Assembly (NCBI GenBank): GCA_009617715.1
Contig: VTFK01000145.1
Span: forward strand, 496,001 to 560,000
From: Plectrocnemia conspersa
Taxonomy: Eukaryota > Arthropoda > Insecta > Trichoptera > Polycentropodidae
Length of the DNA stretch: 64,000 bases
Reading direction: 5' to 3'
The notes beneath the pieces were generated by a model. That model was given only the letters and a program-made list of their open reading frames with translations, was not told the origin of the DNA and ran no database searches. The translations under genes and the position numbers were made by a program. This document shows, piece after piece, positions 47,247-59,981 of the stretch (within the stretch, counting starts at the first letter, position 1; the number at the start of each line of letters is the position of its first letter).

Positions 47247-47356
47247 TGATTTATTATATGTGTGCGTGCCGTATTTCGTCGTCGTCGTTTGACCAATAAA
47301 AGTTTTTGTTACAATGTGTTTTTTTGAAATAAAGTAATTTTCTCTTATCTACCAAG
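47247..47356 (+). other. Exon-like segment (110 nt), probably non-coding
   Basis: Preceded by a strong 3' splice site (TCTTATCTTGCATTTCTAG) and followed by a strong 5' splice site (CTACCAAG then GTGAGC). All three frames contain stops, so it could only be an untranslated or non-coding RNA exon, or chance. It contains GTCGTCGTCG and a CCAAT. Confidence 0.25.
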
Positions 47357-49679
47357 GTGAGCAGCTTGAATTTAAAAATAGTATTTTTATATCTAGCTTA
47401 ATTTGTGCATTATTCACAAATGTATAAATAAATAATAATATTTTTTACTATATACTTTATACTTGAAGTTTCTTATATATTATATGTATGAATAAACTAT
47501 GTAGTCTATTCATTTCCAGACATGTGGATAGAAAATACATAATAAATGTTAAAATGAAACAACATTGTTGTTGAGGTTTATTTAAAAGTTATTATTACAC
47601 TATCTATATTCAACTTTATTATGCATTTGCACCGAGTCACCACACATGATTCGTGTGCTGCTGTGAAATTTACAGTATTTCTCATGTACGGTCCATGTTT
47701 TCGGATCCAGACTCTCCGTCTCGACGATGTCCCCGAGGCAAGAGTGTCGGCATCAACAGACGCCCTCTCACATAAATTCTACAAGCACACATCCCCGAAG
47801 GGTATTTTCTAATAGATGAAATCTCCGGTAAGCAAACACAGACACCAACCATCGGCTAAGAAAATTGTATTTGCCGTAAAATACTGTTATATTATATTAT
47901 TACAGCGGCAATAAAAACTATTTACGAGTCAAACAATAAACATTTTTATGACTTAATCTGCAGTACAGACCTCAACAGATTGAAATATATTTGAGCAAAC
48001 TGTCTCATTTAAAAAAAATAATCAAAATAATGCTATGCTCTTACATTTTCGAATGTCTCATTTATTTACAATGCAATGTTGTATAGACTCTATATTATGA
48101 CATGCAGCAATAGTTGGTTAAAAATGTCGATAAATCATATCTTAAAAATAGGATATAAACTACGTGGTAGGTACTTTACAAAAAATAAAAATATTTTCAC
48201 ACAAATTGTCGAAACATTTAATCTGAATTCAATGTTTAATTAATACTCATCAGAAATGAGTTCTCTTACTAAGATCAAGGTCAAAATGATTGGTAAATAA
48301 TACACTTATATATTAAAACTAGAAGTGAAAGGGCAAACTGTTGAACAGGTTATAAAGCATGAATAAGTTTGACTAATAGACTGATCCTATAGATGTCCTG
48401 AACCAATTAAAACTTCTTTGTGATTGAGGTTTTCAGATAGTTTCCAACATAATAATATTATCTTATATTATTTTCAAATAGGTTAACTACCTCAAAATAT
48501 TGTTCAAAACTTTTTCCTTGTACCAAAATACATTATCAACTTGACAACACAATACAGTTCTTTAAGCATGCGATAATGTTAATTATGAAACTTTTTTATG
48601 TACGGACTATGGCTTAATTACGCCCCCAAGTCGAACTGTTTGTAATTAACGACGGCTTCGATACAGTTGCATAATTGTGATCGCTTGTATTGATTACAGT
48701 TTAATTTACGACCAAGTGTAAATTACATCTTGATAGTAACATAGCAATAGGATAAACTATGTAGAAGAAAAAGTTTGGTAAAATCTGATATTTATGATTT
48801 AGTAATTTATACAAATAATGTATTAGTACAGATACTAAATAAATGCAAATTTAAAGACCTAATTATTAAAATTTGTCGATCATGATTTCTTGGTCAAGCA
48901 AGGTGATGTAAATAGTAATATTGATATATTGTATCACATTTGTAATGGTTACTAAACTTCTTTGGTTTATTTTATTATTTTACATATATTTAAAAAAAAT
49001 AATGACTAAAAAAAGCCTTACTATATATTAAAAATAAATAATTTTATAATAAATATACAAAAAAATAATTTTACAATTCTTTATGTAAATCAAGTTTAGT
49101 TCTGTTTATTTTTAATAATAAAAATGTAGGGGTTAACAATCTGCATTATTAGTAAAAATTTTAAGGTCACCATAACGACCACTATAACAACGAAAAGAGA
49201 ACATATTCTACACTACATAATTATCAAATCCGTTACGAGTTCAGAACAAACATTATACAGCGGAAAAGAGATATATTGATCGTAAAAAATCTCGCAAAAA
49301 ACAGCAAAACTCTTTTAATGCTAAGACGTGCGCCAGATACGGCTGGCCTTGGATATATTGGCATTGTTTTCTAAACTCTCTAGTCACCGAGACGCTAACC
49401 ACGAATTATTGCGCCAATAAAAACAAGCATTTGCATAAGAAGATGCACGATATATAATATGTTAGATCCTGCGTCTATTATCATAGTTCTTTGAACCCTC
49501 TGGTTACCGATAATTGAAGTAGCTATAAATTAAGATGTCAACATATTTCTGAGGCGTGTTCAATAAGCGATGAATTTGATTCATAAAGATCTTCATCTGT
49601 ACTCCGTTAGAGCTGGCTTGAATCAGTATAAAATATGAAAGCTTTTTTATTTTCATTTTTAATTTATATTTCATTGAGT
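47357..49679. other. AT-rich sequence with one GC-richer island
   Basis: The island at about 47620-47830 is open in one plus frame (KFTVFLMYGPCFRIQTLRLD) of no recognised family. Less AT-rich patches at 48600-48720 and 49140-49450 are also unassigned. Confidence 0.45.
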
Positions 49680-49890
49680 TTAAGCCCGCGACATTTGGGG
49701 AACCAGTTTAGATCTTATGGACTACGCTATTTAGACCTGAGTTTATCACATCGATGCAGAGACTCTGACACGATCAAACACAGATAGAACATCACAAGAG
49801 ACATCAGCAGATAGTCCAGAGAGCATCACGAGAACATGACATTACAATAAATATTTCAGCTACTCCGTAATACAACTCGACACAACAGCT
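49680..49890 (+). mobile_element. LTR-like block 2
   Basis: A GC- and purine-richer block with AGAGACATCAGCAGATAG and GAGAGCATCACGAGAAC, a CAATAAATATT poly(A)-like signal near 49845, and an end ACTCCGTAATACAACTCGAC. The 15-mer AATACAACTCGACAC (49869-49883) recurs exactly at 51873-51887 inside family C, so the two may derive from one retroelement. No gag or pol frame is present. Confidence 0.35.
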
Positions 49891-50189
49891 TTACGATTTA
49901 ATGCAATTCTGTTATGTAGCAAATTTTATCTATTGAATTAACTGTTACGTTCCAGAATTTATTTTACTGTAAAGTCAAACACTTTTGGGTTTAAATCTAA
50001 AAAATAGTTTTTTCATTTTCTTTATTGTTTGTCCGAAGGCTTATTATTAATATATTGTGATTATTTTACGACAGTAACTTCTATACATATTATTGCAGCT
50101 CACATTTTATAATATGAACTAAATAAAGATTTCGCTAGTCCATTCTATCGTGTATTTTTATTTAATCTAATTAATGTTGTGTCTAGTTT
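49891..50189. other. AT-rich non-coding sequence
   Basis: Nothing recognised. Confidence 0.6.
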
Positions 50190-50660
50190 TAAAAGGGTCC
50201 AAAAACGAAAGGACAACGTACGCTAAACGTAATAGAACGGGTCTTGTGTTTCGTCCCTACAATGCCTTAATATATATTATATAAGGCGCCTGGTGTAAAT
50301 ATTTGCGTCGCTATCACGAGGGTATGATCTTGTCTCGCAGCATCCGGGAACCACTCTCAGGGCGTTTGGAGTGGTCCATTCTCCTCATCCGTGTACAATG
50401 TTGACTACAAAGAGTGTCTAATTCACTGGAGGCATTTCCACCGAGAAATAACAACGTCGGGGCTTGCTCTTGTGAGCCTTTCGCATCACACGCCCAACAT
50501 AAAACGGCACGACCTAATGCTCTCCGAGTTAATTGAAAAAATAATCTAATACACAAGGTCATTGTTGAGCGCGGGGTTGTTTGTTTAGGATTTCGGCTCG
50601 AGTGCTCTTATTTATAAGCGTGCAAGGCCCGCTTAAACGCGTGCTTTGTTGATTAATGTG
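50190..50660. other. CpG-containing island
   Basis: Near-balanced composition over 450 bases, open minus-strand frame 50314-50562 without a domain. Contains the near-palindromic CCTTAATATATATTATATAA-GG at 50265. Candidate regulatory region. Confidence 0.4.
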
Positions 50661-51031
50661 CAAATTTTGTGGTGGTGTGGTAATGCTGGAATAAAATATA
50701 TTTTTTTAAATTAATTTCGTAATGCATATAGATATAAAGTAAAGGTAATTAATCATACATGTCATGGAAAACATGCTGGTTAACCAATGGGTAAATTAAC
50801 ATGCACTTAACTGTTGATAAATGATAGTTGTCAACAAACAGTGTTATTACTTACATTAACATTAAAGCACTACAGTGTATAATATTACGTCAAAATGTAA
50901 TAAATCTGTATATTACTATTGTTTAAAAAAGCAATTTATATACAAAAAAAAATACAGAAATATTAATATTTTTAAAACATTGGATTAAAAACTGTAAAAA
51001 TAATAAAATTTAATTATATAAATAAAACTTG
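50661..51031. other. AT-rich non-coding sequence
   Basis: Nothing recognised. Confidence 0.6.
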
Positions 51032-51176
51032 AATTCTAGGATTCATTGCGATTAGAACTTACTTACTTGCCATGAATTTTCAGCAACTGAAAGTTGCTAA
51101 AAATTCGTGACCATTGCAGGAGTATCACTGCTAAAATAATAAATTGTAAGTTCTCATTGCGATTAATCCTGGAATT
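51032..51176. mobile_element. 145-bp MITE-like element with nested hairpin
   Basis: Outer inverted repeats of 31 bp (51032-51062, AATTCTAGGATTCATTGCGA..., and 51146-51176) match at 26 of 31 positions. Inside, CATGAATTTTCAGCAACT (51071-51088) pairs with AGTTGCTAAAAATTCGTG (51092-51109) with two mismatches and a 3-base loop. No coding capacity. The target-site duplication is unclear. Confidence 0.7.
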
Positions 51177-51824
51177 TATTATAAAAACATATATTTTTTT
51201 ACTGTGTACATAAAATACAAATTTTTATCTATTGGTAAAAATTTATTTGTCTAGAAATACGGTTTTTAAATATCTGTGTAAAAGTATTTGATCTGGTAAT
51301 GATTTTTTCTCTCTACATGAAAACTAATATTCTCTATTGAGATTGGCTTCCATCAAGTGCCTATCATTTAGTTTCAGAAAATACATAAATATGTAACTTT
51401 TACGATCTCATTTATAAAATATGTATATGATTCCGGTGGGAAAGTTCTGTTTAAAGAAACTTTTACTAAAGACTTTAAAATAATTTTTGAGATTAAGTAG
51501 AAGTCCCCTTTACACGTAAACGAGTTCTGCTAAATTTTTTTCAAGATGCTCAGCTTTGTTATAATGATTGCGTTCTACTTTGACGATCTGTCAGCTATCC
51601 ATACATAATGACAGTTTAGTGTGCAGGATTCATGAATCAAAATCTTCAATTTAGAATTCTCGAGTAATCAAATACTCATTTATAATCGTAAAGGTTCAGA
51701 AAAGGTCATTCAAATAACGTTATATCAATCATTCTTGTATTCCAGCGCCTTACTTTTAGGAGCGTTGAGATATGGTTCGCAGAATTCTCGCCAAAAGTTA
51801 AATGTCACTCAGAATTCATTAGAA
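51177..51824. other. AT-rich to intermediate sequence
   Basis: A GC-richer stretch from 51720 on probably belongs to the family C insertion that follows. Confidence 0.45.
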
Positions 51825-51936
51825 GACATCTTAGCAACTCTCAGCTGCTTGACCAAAATCACAGCCTACAATAATACAACTCGACACGCCAACGGAGACT
51901 CCGAGTTCCATGATCTGCCATTTCAACTCCACCGCC
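51825..51936 (-). repeat. Interspersed repeat family C, copy 2
   Basis: Reverse-oriented match to 46107-46225. It lies inside a 117-codon plus-strand open frame (51735-52088) that begins after a splice-acceptor-like CATTCTTGTATTCCAG. Since the region is a repeat, that frame is probably not a host gene. Confidence 0.65.
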
Positions 51937-52319
51937 TGATTGCGACATTTACATTTTTCTATATATGTTGTAATTTATACATGTTAATAACTTTCAAGAA
52001 TTTCTCTGCAGTATCACATTTCTTTCGCTTCATAATCGATTGCGAATGCGTCGATACATTGTGTCGCGATCGATATAAGCAAATATAAGTATGGATGAAA
52101 AAAAATATGTTCACATCAAAATATAATTAAAGTTACCGTTAAGTATTATGCTCAGAAACAATAATTAGATCGCCTGTATTTAAAAAAAATAATAACGGTT
52201 TACATAAACTTGTATTTGTACATATAAATCGTTGTATTTTTCTTTGTAGCAAAAATGTTTTTGTACAGTGTTATTTACTATTATATTCCTTCTCTGAATT
52301 ATCACACACCAATTCCTAT

Positions 52320-52680
52320 TCGCGAGGAACCCAAACCAAACAAAGCGCCGTTCCGCCGCTTGACTATGCAATAAGTTTTCCGAAATGGAAAGACGGCAGC
52401 CGCCGTCTATCCGTGACGCTTATCCTCAAAGGGCGTCCCTAGACATAATGCGTTTCCCTACCGCTAGGCCTAGCGGAAAACACTTGCCAGGGATTGGCGC
52501 GTCAATTGAAAAGTGGTCTCGCAACAACAACCGAGATGGAACGCCGCCGCAATCCCTGGGGCATTGTTTTCCCGGCCGAGCCCTTATTAGGGAAATAAAT
52601 GTTGGGAAAAACGTTGGGAAAACGTGGCGTGGACCGTGACAACAACGGTACGCCCAGACTATAAACTGTGCTTAACCGTC
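52320..52680. other. CpG-containing island with palindromes
   Basis: Perfect 16-bp palindrome CCGCTAGGCCTAGCGG at 52461-52476. CCAGGGATTG (52487-52496) pairs perfectly with CAATCCCTGG (52550-52559). A short direct repeat AACGTTGGGAAAA occurs near 52610. Open plus frame 52385-52639 of no recognised family. Confidence 0.45.
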
Positions 52681-54939
52681 GCCATTTTCTCTTAATTCAT
52701 TCAATGAAATGATCTCCTTGGTATGATAATGGAGAAGACTCTTGGGTCGGAATATGAGCGCTAAAGACAAAACTCAAGCTTCACTAAGGCGTAAATCAGT
52801 AATGACACGGGTGTGCACAAGAGTGATTTTAATTTAAAGCCCATTATTATTAAATTAAATTTGTTTTTATTGGTTATTTAAAGTCCCTGACTTTATTTGC
52901 CAATTAGCAATAAACATTAACACCTTTATATAATACATACTTTAAATATTTTTTTTATTTAAAGTATTACACTTTTGTGTGTAAATATGCTCTTGCTTAT
53001 AAATATAATACAACTATACGAAGATATTCTATTTATTTTTACATATTCTATCACCATATTATATAATTCTTCTTAACGCACTTATTCAATTAAGATTTTT
53101 AAAATAAAAATAAAAAATATTTTTAATGTGAATAAGTTGTTTGAGGTTTGTAATAAGTTGAAACCTTTTTAAATCTCTATATTTTATTATAAAGGCTACG
53201 TTTTTAGTAGTATTCAGAATGAAGTTTGTTTTTTAGATTCATTTTTGTTTTATAATAAAAGATAGTTTATAATGAAAATATATTTTGTAAATCTTGTTTT
53301 TGCCACAGTTTAGAATCACTATTGTGCCGATGATTATTTAAATTGTATGATAAATGTGATTAATTTTGGTATTGTTTTTTAGGCACGTATTATTTTCTAT
53401 GTATATATTGTATAACATTTTTGAACTTTTAATTTATCCTTGAAGTTTGAATATACAATATTTGCATTTTCAATATTATTCAACGAACGTAAATTATTAC
53501 ACAAAGCTAATGCACATACTGCCTTAAAGGTTACATGTTAAGTTTAAACATATTTCAGTATATGGTGTTTACATACTCTTATGTTTTAGCATCACTCTGC
53601 CGCCATTAAGTTTATATAGCAAGCTATCTTATATTAAATAAATCCTTACACATATTCAGAAAAGATTTTAAACAAAGCATTACTTTAAGCATACGTAGGA
53701 AATCTTATAAAATGACCAAAACTCACAGTATTAAAATAGTAAAAAAAAATACTAGCGCTTATTAAAAAAAACATTAGATGGTTGTATATGATCTGGCTTA
53801 GAAAAACACTAAAAACGTAATGAGAAACGTAGTTATAATATATACCATATTTAGGTTTGTCTAGATGACTGGGACCACACCTAGAAGTGAAATGTTTAAG
53901 AATTATCTAAACCAAGAAGTAAATGATTTATTATTTTTATTAAAAAAAAAAATGAGTTCAGCCATTTTATTTATTTTAAACGTTTAAGAAACATTGACGT
54001 TAATAACTAAAACATTTGTTGTATAAACTTTGGTCATTTTAAAAACAACTGTTAAGCCAAAATACCAAGATATTAGGTATAGAGCCATTTCACAGTAAAA
54101 AATATATATTTACCTCTACTGAAAATAGAGGTTGGTTCTATAGTTTATTTGTAGAAATATATGATGCATTTTGTAAAGCAATATGTAATATATTATATGA
54201 CAATCATTTCATGCTTACGCGTTAAAAACGCAATAAACAAGTATCTAGAGCAGAGGTCGAGATACTTATCAGTTACTACTACAAAATATATTTGTTTAAA
54301 CAGATATTACCCAATCAAAGTAATAGGAAAAATCAAAATATTCATACAAAGAATATTGTTTACTGCAAAAATATTTTTTCTCTACAAGCCCTTGAGGAAT
54401 AATTTTGCTTTACTTTTGCCACAAGAACATAAAACATTTGTAATTTTTGATGGAAAAGCAAGTTGAGATATTCTAGAAAAAAAAACTTGCCGAAGAACAT
54501 CTGGAAGTGGTTTGAATAAAACACTTGTATCTAAATAAATTAATGTAGCAGAATAACGTCAAAAAAATAAATATAATTTATTATACCGCTGTGCATTTAA
54601 TTAATTTATTTTAAACCAAGTAGTAACTTGATGCTGACGGTCTTATAAAAGTATACTAATATTAAAAACGATAATTGGAGTTTTTTATATGCATTTGCCG
54701 ATTGTTTTTAATAACGTGTAAAACGTTTTTTGTATCATAATAAAAAAATATTATTCTAAATAAATATAAAGTAGTGACTCATTAGTCGATCCGAGATAAA
54801 AATTGTCATACTTTGTAAGCATACGTATGCTTTCACTAGCCCAATACAAGATTGCTAAGTCATATATCAAAATAAAATATAAAAACACATCATAAAAATA
54901 TTAAACGCAAATAAATATTTTTTATTTCTTTAGTGAGTA
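52681..54939. other. AT-rich non-coding sequence
   Basis: No gene supported. A 101-codon frame at 54161-54466 is Lys/Ile/Tyr-rich and unrecognised. It could be a decayed transposon product, but no motif confirms this. Confidence 0.5.
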
Positions 54940-55150
54940 TTTTAAAGGGTGCCCTTTCAACACTACACCTCGCGGTTTTTAGGATGCACTGAGAAATGGA
55001 AAAGCTTATTGCGTGGTATTTTAGATTTTGACTGGGAAAACTTTTTCTGTCTAGACACAGTTTTCCGATCGAAATTGCTGCATGTCAAACTGTCATTTGT
55101 CTATTTGCTCGCATGCAGCGCCTATTGGCAGGTGTTTTGAACTGTTAAAC
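54940..55150. other. GC-richer island
   Basis: Composition differs from its flanks. Short plus frame of no recognised family. Confidence 0.3.
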
Positions 55151-56279
55151 TTACATTATATTCAATACCTAGAGAGCTACGTCAAGTATTGTATTGAATG
55201 CAGTATTATTATATATTTAGTAAAAATATAAAATAAATACTTGTAAGATTTTTATAATTTTATTTTGCTTTAATTCGTAAATTATTCACAAATTTTAAAA
55301 ACAAACATCTACTCTTCATACAGCAAGTGTAGTGATAATATTGTAGGTATATGAAACATATTATTTTATTATTATTGGAGTTGTTTATATTCCAATAATT
55401 AACATATTTTTATACAAATTATACCACTGGATTATGTAAATTTCCTAGCGAGGTTGCGAAAACATCAAATAAAACAACAAGATAAAAGCTCTTAAAAATG
55501 TTATTTCCATTTACCTCATTTAACTTTAATATTTATTCTCTCAAGTGAGAAATATACATTAGAATAAAGAGAATATGTTTTAACTGGGTAGATGTACTTA
55601 TGTATTACAAATCATGAATAATAAATGTTATCATGATTCTTTGATATATTGCTATTTAATGGTGGTACATATATTTTTTTAATAAGAAGCTACTTATTAA
55701 AAAAACATGTGTAGAAAATAAATTAAATAAAATAGAAAAGATACGAAAGAAAAGCTACTTGAGCTCATAGAGAATATCATACACATACATGTACATATAT
55801 GAAAAATACACAAGTAATAAAATAAAATAAAAAAAGTAATAAAACCTTACGGATATTCCCTCAAATATTTATTCTATCTTGTGTTATTGAATTACTAACA
55901 TTCTAATTATATATAAATAAATAATAACAGATAAATGGTAATTTCAATAGTTATGTTTTTAAATTAGGTATTTAGCATTTTGTAATCATTATAATTACAA
56001 TAAATTTTAATCTAAATATGCATAATAAAAATATAATTACATATACAATTGATTAATGTGACTGTCTTTCACATAATTGAGTTATATTATTTTTATTCAT
56101 TTAATTTAACAATCTACATTTATAATGTAAGTTTCTAAGAGCCAAGTAATTAGACTTCATAAAAACCCACCTACTAATAATAATATCGATTATATTTTTA
56201 ATACTACACATAAAAATAATATATAATATTATAAGTTACATATATACGATGCATAATTATAAACCTTGCGTAATCACGA
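55151..56279. other. AT-rich non-coding sequence
   Basis: Contains a 9-bp inverted repeat ATTATTGGA/TCCAATAAT at 55371-55399. Otherwise nothing recognised. Confidence 0.6.
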
Positions 56280-56640
56280 AAACGTAAATATATTTTTACG
56301 ACACGTGCGTGAACGTTCAAAAAGTCAACCCTGGTGGCTCGTAAGTCGTAACTATACCGTTAAAAATTAATTGAGCGTACCGAGGTTTACGATCTCTGGC
56401 CAATACTAGTAGGCCGAGCCAAACATCAACTAACTGTCAGATGAAAATAGTAGTAACATATTCCACATTTTGGTTGTTTCGGAGCTATTCGTTTAGGATA
56501 AGAAAAACTCGGGTGAAAAGGATATGGTAGTTCATAAAAAATCGGGATAGGAAGAACATCGTCTCGACCCAGCTTAACCCAGAAGCGACACAGAATGAAA
56601 ATGGTATAGGATGTAAACACTCTTGAATCATAATAACCAA
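56280..56640. other. GC-richer island
   Basis: Intermediate composition. A minus-strand frame (56426-56620) is open with no recognised domain. Confidence 0.35.
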
Positions 56641-57101
56641 AAGTTACTTGCGCGAAAAAAAAAGTTACTTGCCTTAAATAACACGAATAGAGGTTGATGG
56701 GTATGTAATCAGGTGCTTAAGGCATATATGGAGAAAGTTAAAGTATTAAATTAAGAATAGTATATATTTGTCGAATATATAGTGCACAAATAAATACATG
56801 ATGCTTTACATTTTGAAAAAAATAATTTTAAGACAGACAGCTGATGAAAACATGTAACTACAATAGAGTAATGATCTACTGATTTATTTATCGAAGTAAG
56901 TAAACGAGCGCAAGAAATGTCTGATATAAATTTTAAATTAGAATTAAAAATGAGAGATCTACTATATAAACAATTTGGTATGCTTATAAAATCTCACAAA
57001 AATATAATCATGTTGTATAATTGTTCTATATATAATCAAAATATGTGTTTTTATATTTTTATCTTTATAACCCGAACATTTTATATTTATTTATTTTGCA
57101 G
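56641..57101. other. AT-rich sequence upstream of candidate exon
   Basis: An ATG-started frame from 56917 runs through into the candidate exon at 57102, but its middle is Phe/Ile/Tyr-rich, as expected of intronic DNA. Confidence 0.4.
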
Positions 57102-57186
57102 TCATGACTATGTTCCCCATACCACTGATTTAGAAAAAATTAGCGGAATGATAAGCTCAGCACTTACACAACACACGCGCGTCTGA
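57102..57186 (+). other. Candidate 3' terminal exon
   Basis: A strong 3' splice site (TTTATTTATTTTGCAG, ending 57101) precedes a frame reading HDYVPHTTDLEKISGMISSA then LTQHTRV and TGA at 57184-57186. The peptide is well balanced but unrecognised, and no upstream exon of matching phase was found (a donor GTATGC near 56980 would give the wrong phase). It may instead be the end of an unidentified transposon gene. Confidence 0.3.
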
Positions 57187-57420
57187 TGTTCGACGAGCAA
57201 TGCCTGTGAACCCAGTAGTCGTTAAAACGCCGAGTATGATGCACCGAAATCTTCTGATCCCTACCAACGTACGTGGTGGGGATACGACGAGCACGACAAC
57301 CATCTTCAGAATTATTTTGTAATTGTTTTTAAAAAGGCCACGGTTTAATTTGCAACCATGTCAACCCACTATTTTACTCTTCTGCTCTACTTCGCTTACA
57401 GACTTTTTTTAGACCCTAGT
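57187..57420. other. GC-richer island
   Basis: Continues the candidate exon. Contains the near-palindrome ATCCCTACCAACGTACGTGG.. (57257-57283, 10-bp arms with one mismatch). Possibly part of a repeat or untranslated region. Confidence 0.35.
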
Positions 57421-58149
57421 CTAGACTAATATGTAACGTATTCATTAATTATATTTAACGTATTTTTAAGAATGTTACGTGAATAAGTAATTTATTGAGA
57501 AAATTTTAGTCTAATTAAAATATTACGAACTTAATAAAATATTTTCTCTGTAAATATTTTATAATGAAAAGTACACAATTAAAAAAAATATGTAATTTCG
57601 ACTTTGTTTTTTTAGTTATCAGTAAGAAAAAACGTACAAATAATATGTTTTAAGCAAAAATACAACATTATTAAAATTACGGCTGAGGCTTTGTAAATAT
57701 AAAATAATTTATGTGTATTTTAATATAATGATAATTATAATAACAAAAAAATGGGTTTTATAATATATTTTCTAATAAATTATGCGGGGCTTTTGATTAT
57801 AAATTATAGCCTTACAACTAATATAATTTGTAATATATATATTTTTTTTCTTAAAGTTAGTCTAAATTATTCAACGTTCTTTTCAAGTTTCGTATTGATC
57901 TATTTGTAAAAAAGTTTTTTGTGTAGGCGAGGGATATTATTCTACATAGAAATAATATTGTTATATAAATTTGTATTTTTATATTGTTTTTGAGTAAAAT
58001 TTATATTGAAAATTCTTATTTTAACGAACACTATTTACATATATTTTTTTATTTTAATAAGACAAGTAGTATCTCTCAAGACGTTGACCTGAGATTCAAC
58101 ATATGCTTATTAAAAAGTTCTTCGGAAAAGAAAAAATAATTTTGGGTCC
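57421..58149. other. AT-rich non-coding sequence
   Basis: Nothing recognised. Confidence 0.65.
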
Positions 58150-58400
58150 ACAGCTTTTTCGCTTCTTCTAATTAAACATTTTCTTCCCTTAATTTTTTAT
58201 AATTGAATTCGAATGATTTTAACGACCTTTAAGAAGATGCGACCCGAATGTAATGAGAGTCCAAAATGATCGATGTCCGTGACATGCCGGGCACGGAATG
58301 ACACTGCGCTCCGGTCACGCGTTCTAATTAAAGACGTGACTGTCAGGATTACAGCGCCGGAAGGGTCAGAAGGACTTCCGAGCAGGACATTTTATATTCA
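58150..58400. other. GC-richer island
   Basis: Near-balanced composition, no open frame of note, small TCCGTG/CACGGA stem near 58275. Possible conserved element. Confidence 0.35.
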
Positions 58401-59981
58401 AGTATAGAAAAAATCCAAATTGATTTGTTAAACAGCAAAAATATATGTTGTATTGTAATTAATTGTCGTGCGTGCGTGACATTTTATTTTTTTCATCATG
58501 AATAACACACATTTAAACATTATTATTATATTAGATTTATAAAAAAAATGTTAGTTTGCGTGCAAAACGCCATCGTGCTGTGCTAAGGTTCAATGTGGTC
58601 AAAATATTGATTTTCAATAATGGCGTAACGAGTTAAGTGATTGTTCGGAAAATTTTGCTCAAAGACCGAACGCGAGTTGCTTGTAAAATATATTTTCTTG
58701 ATATCTAAAATAATTTATAATTACCAGTTGTGTTTTAAAATGGTAAAAGGAAAGAAACCTATTTTTACACAGTGATTAAAAAATAATCTAATTAAAATTT
58801 TTTTGTCGCAACATTAACAACTGCGAAGTTGTCTGCAAGGTTGATTATGTCAATTTAGATAAATTAATTTATTTATTTAAAATTAAATTTTAAATAAATT
58901 AATCTTATTTTATTATTGCTATTTGTGAGAGATTTTAGAAAGACATTTAGTATCACCATTATTTATTTTTAATGTTAAATATTTAAAATTTTAAAGTCAC
59001 ATTTAGTATTATTTTGAGGTATATTATTTAAAAATAAATTTACCAACTAACATATGTTTTATATTTTTATGTATCTAATATATATTGCGATTTAAGGTTT
59101 TTTGGTTTCATTTTAATACCGATTAAATTTTAAAAATGAAACCAAATTGTAATAAACGTTGCTTAATAAAATATAATTTAATTTAAAAGTTATTTTTTTA
59201 ACATTGCTAATTAATTATTGGACTCTGTAAAATAAACATATTAAAAGTGAAGTATTTATTAACCTTTTAGATATAATATGGCAAAATGTCGCGTTTTGTT
59301 TCACGTTTTGCGTGAAATATTGAAACTAATGGTTGGCAAACATTTATTTAACCATTAGCCTAACCGGGTATCGTATTTTGTACTATAATAAACAAATATT
59401 ATAGATAGCACATGCAATGAAAGATTTGTTTCTATCTCAGATAACACTTTAACAAGAAAAAACGATGCACATAGTAAAGATACCATTAGAAAAAACATGT
59501 TTTTAGATTTAATTAAAAAAATATTATTATATATTAAATATGCCTGATTGGAATATAGATTATTTCGCTTCTAGGTGAACAATATATTTTTATTTAATAA
59601 GCTTATTATAAATTTGATAAATATATATCAAAATATACTTAACTAAAAGGCAATTTATTTATTGGGAAAATATAGAAGTACTGATGTAGATAAAAATATA
59701 CAAAAGGTTAAAAGAATAAAAACATTCTAAATGATAAGTAATATATTTAAAATTTATATTGTTAACTCCTTTATGTAGAAGTCTGGATATATTTAAAGTT
59801 GTGTAAAGGGTTAAGGGATTATATGTTTATATTTTAATTGAAATTTTGCTTTGTTACCGATTTAAAAAAAATTGCGTTTTTATAGTGTAATTATAATAAT
59901 AATATTAAGTTACTATTAATATAAGAATACTATTTTATTAATTTTTAATTTTTATCACAAATCTAGCTATTTTGAGATGAC
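58401..59981. other. AT-rich non-coding sequence
   Basis: Contains a strong AT-only hairpin at 58864-58902 (TTTATTTAAAATT and complement around one base). A GC-richer patch at 58550-58690 is unassigned. Confidence 0.55.

Noticed and set aside
49360..49530. Possible degenerate direct repeat (AACTCTCTAGTCACCGA versus AACCCTCTGGTTACCGA)
   Set aside because: Similarity covers fewer than 25 bases and may be coincidental.
51735..52088. 117-codon plus-strand open frame after a splice-acceptor-like tract
   Set aside because: Its middle is a reverse copy of repeat family C found at 46107-46225, and the C-terminal part is Phe/Ile-rich from AT DNA. Not supported as a host gene.
54161..54466. 101-codon open frame
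   Set aside because: Lys/Ile/Tyr-rich, no recognisable domain. Possibly transposon debris but unsupported.
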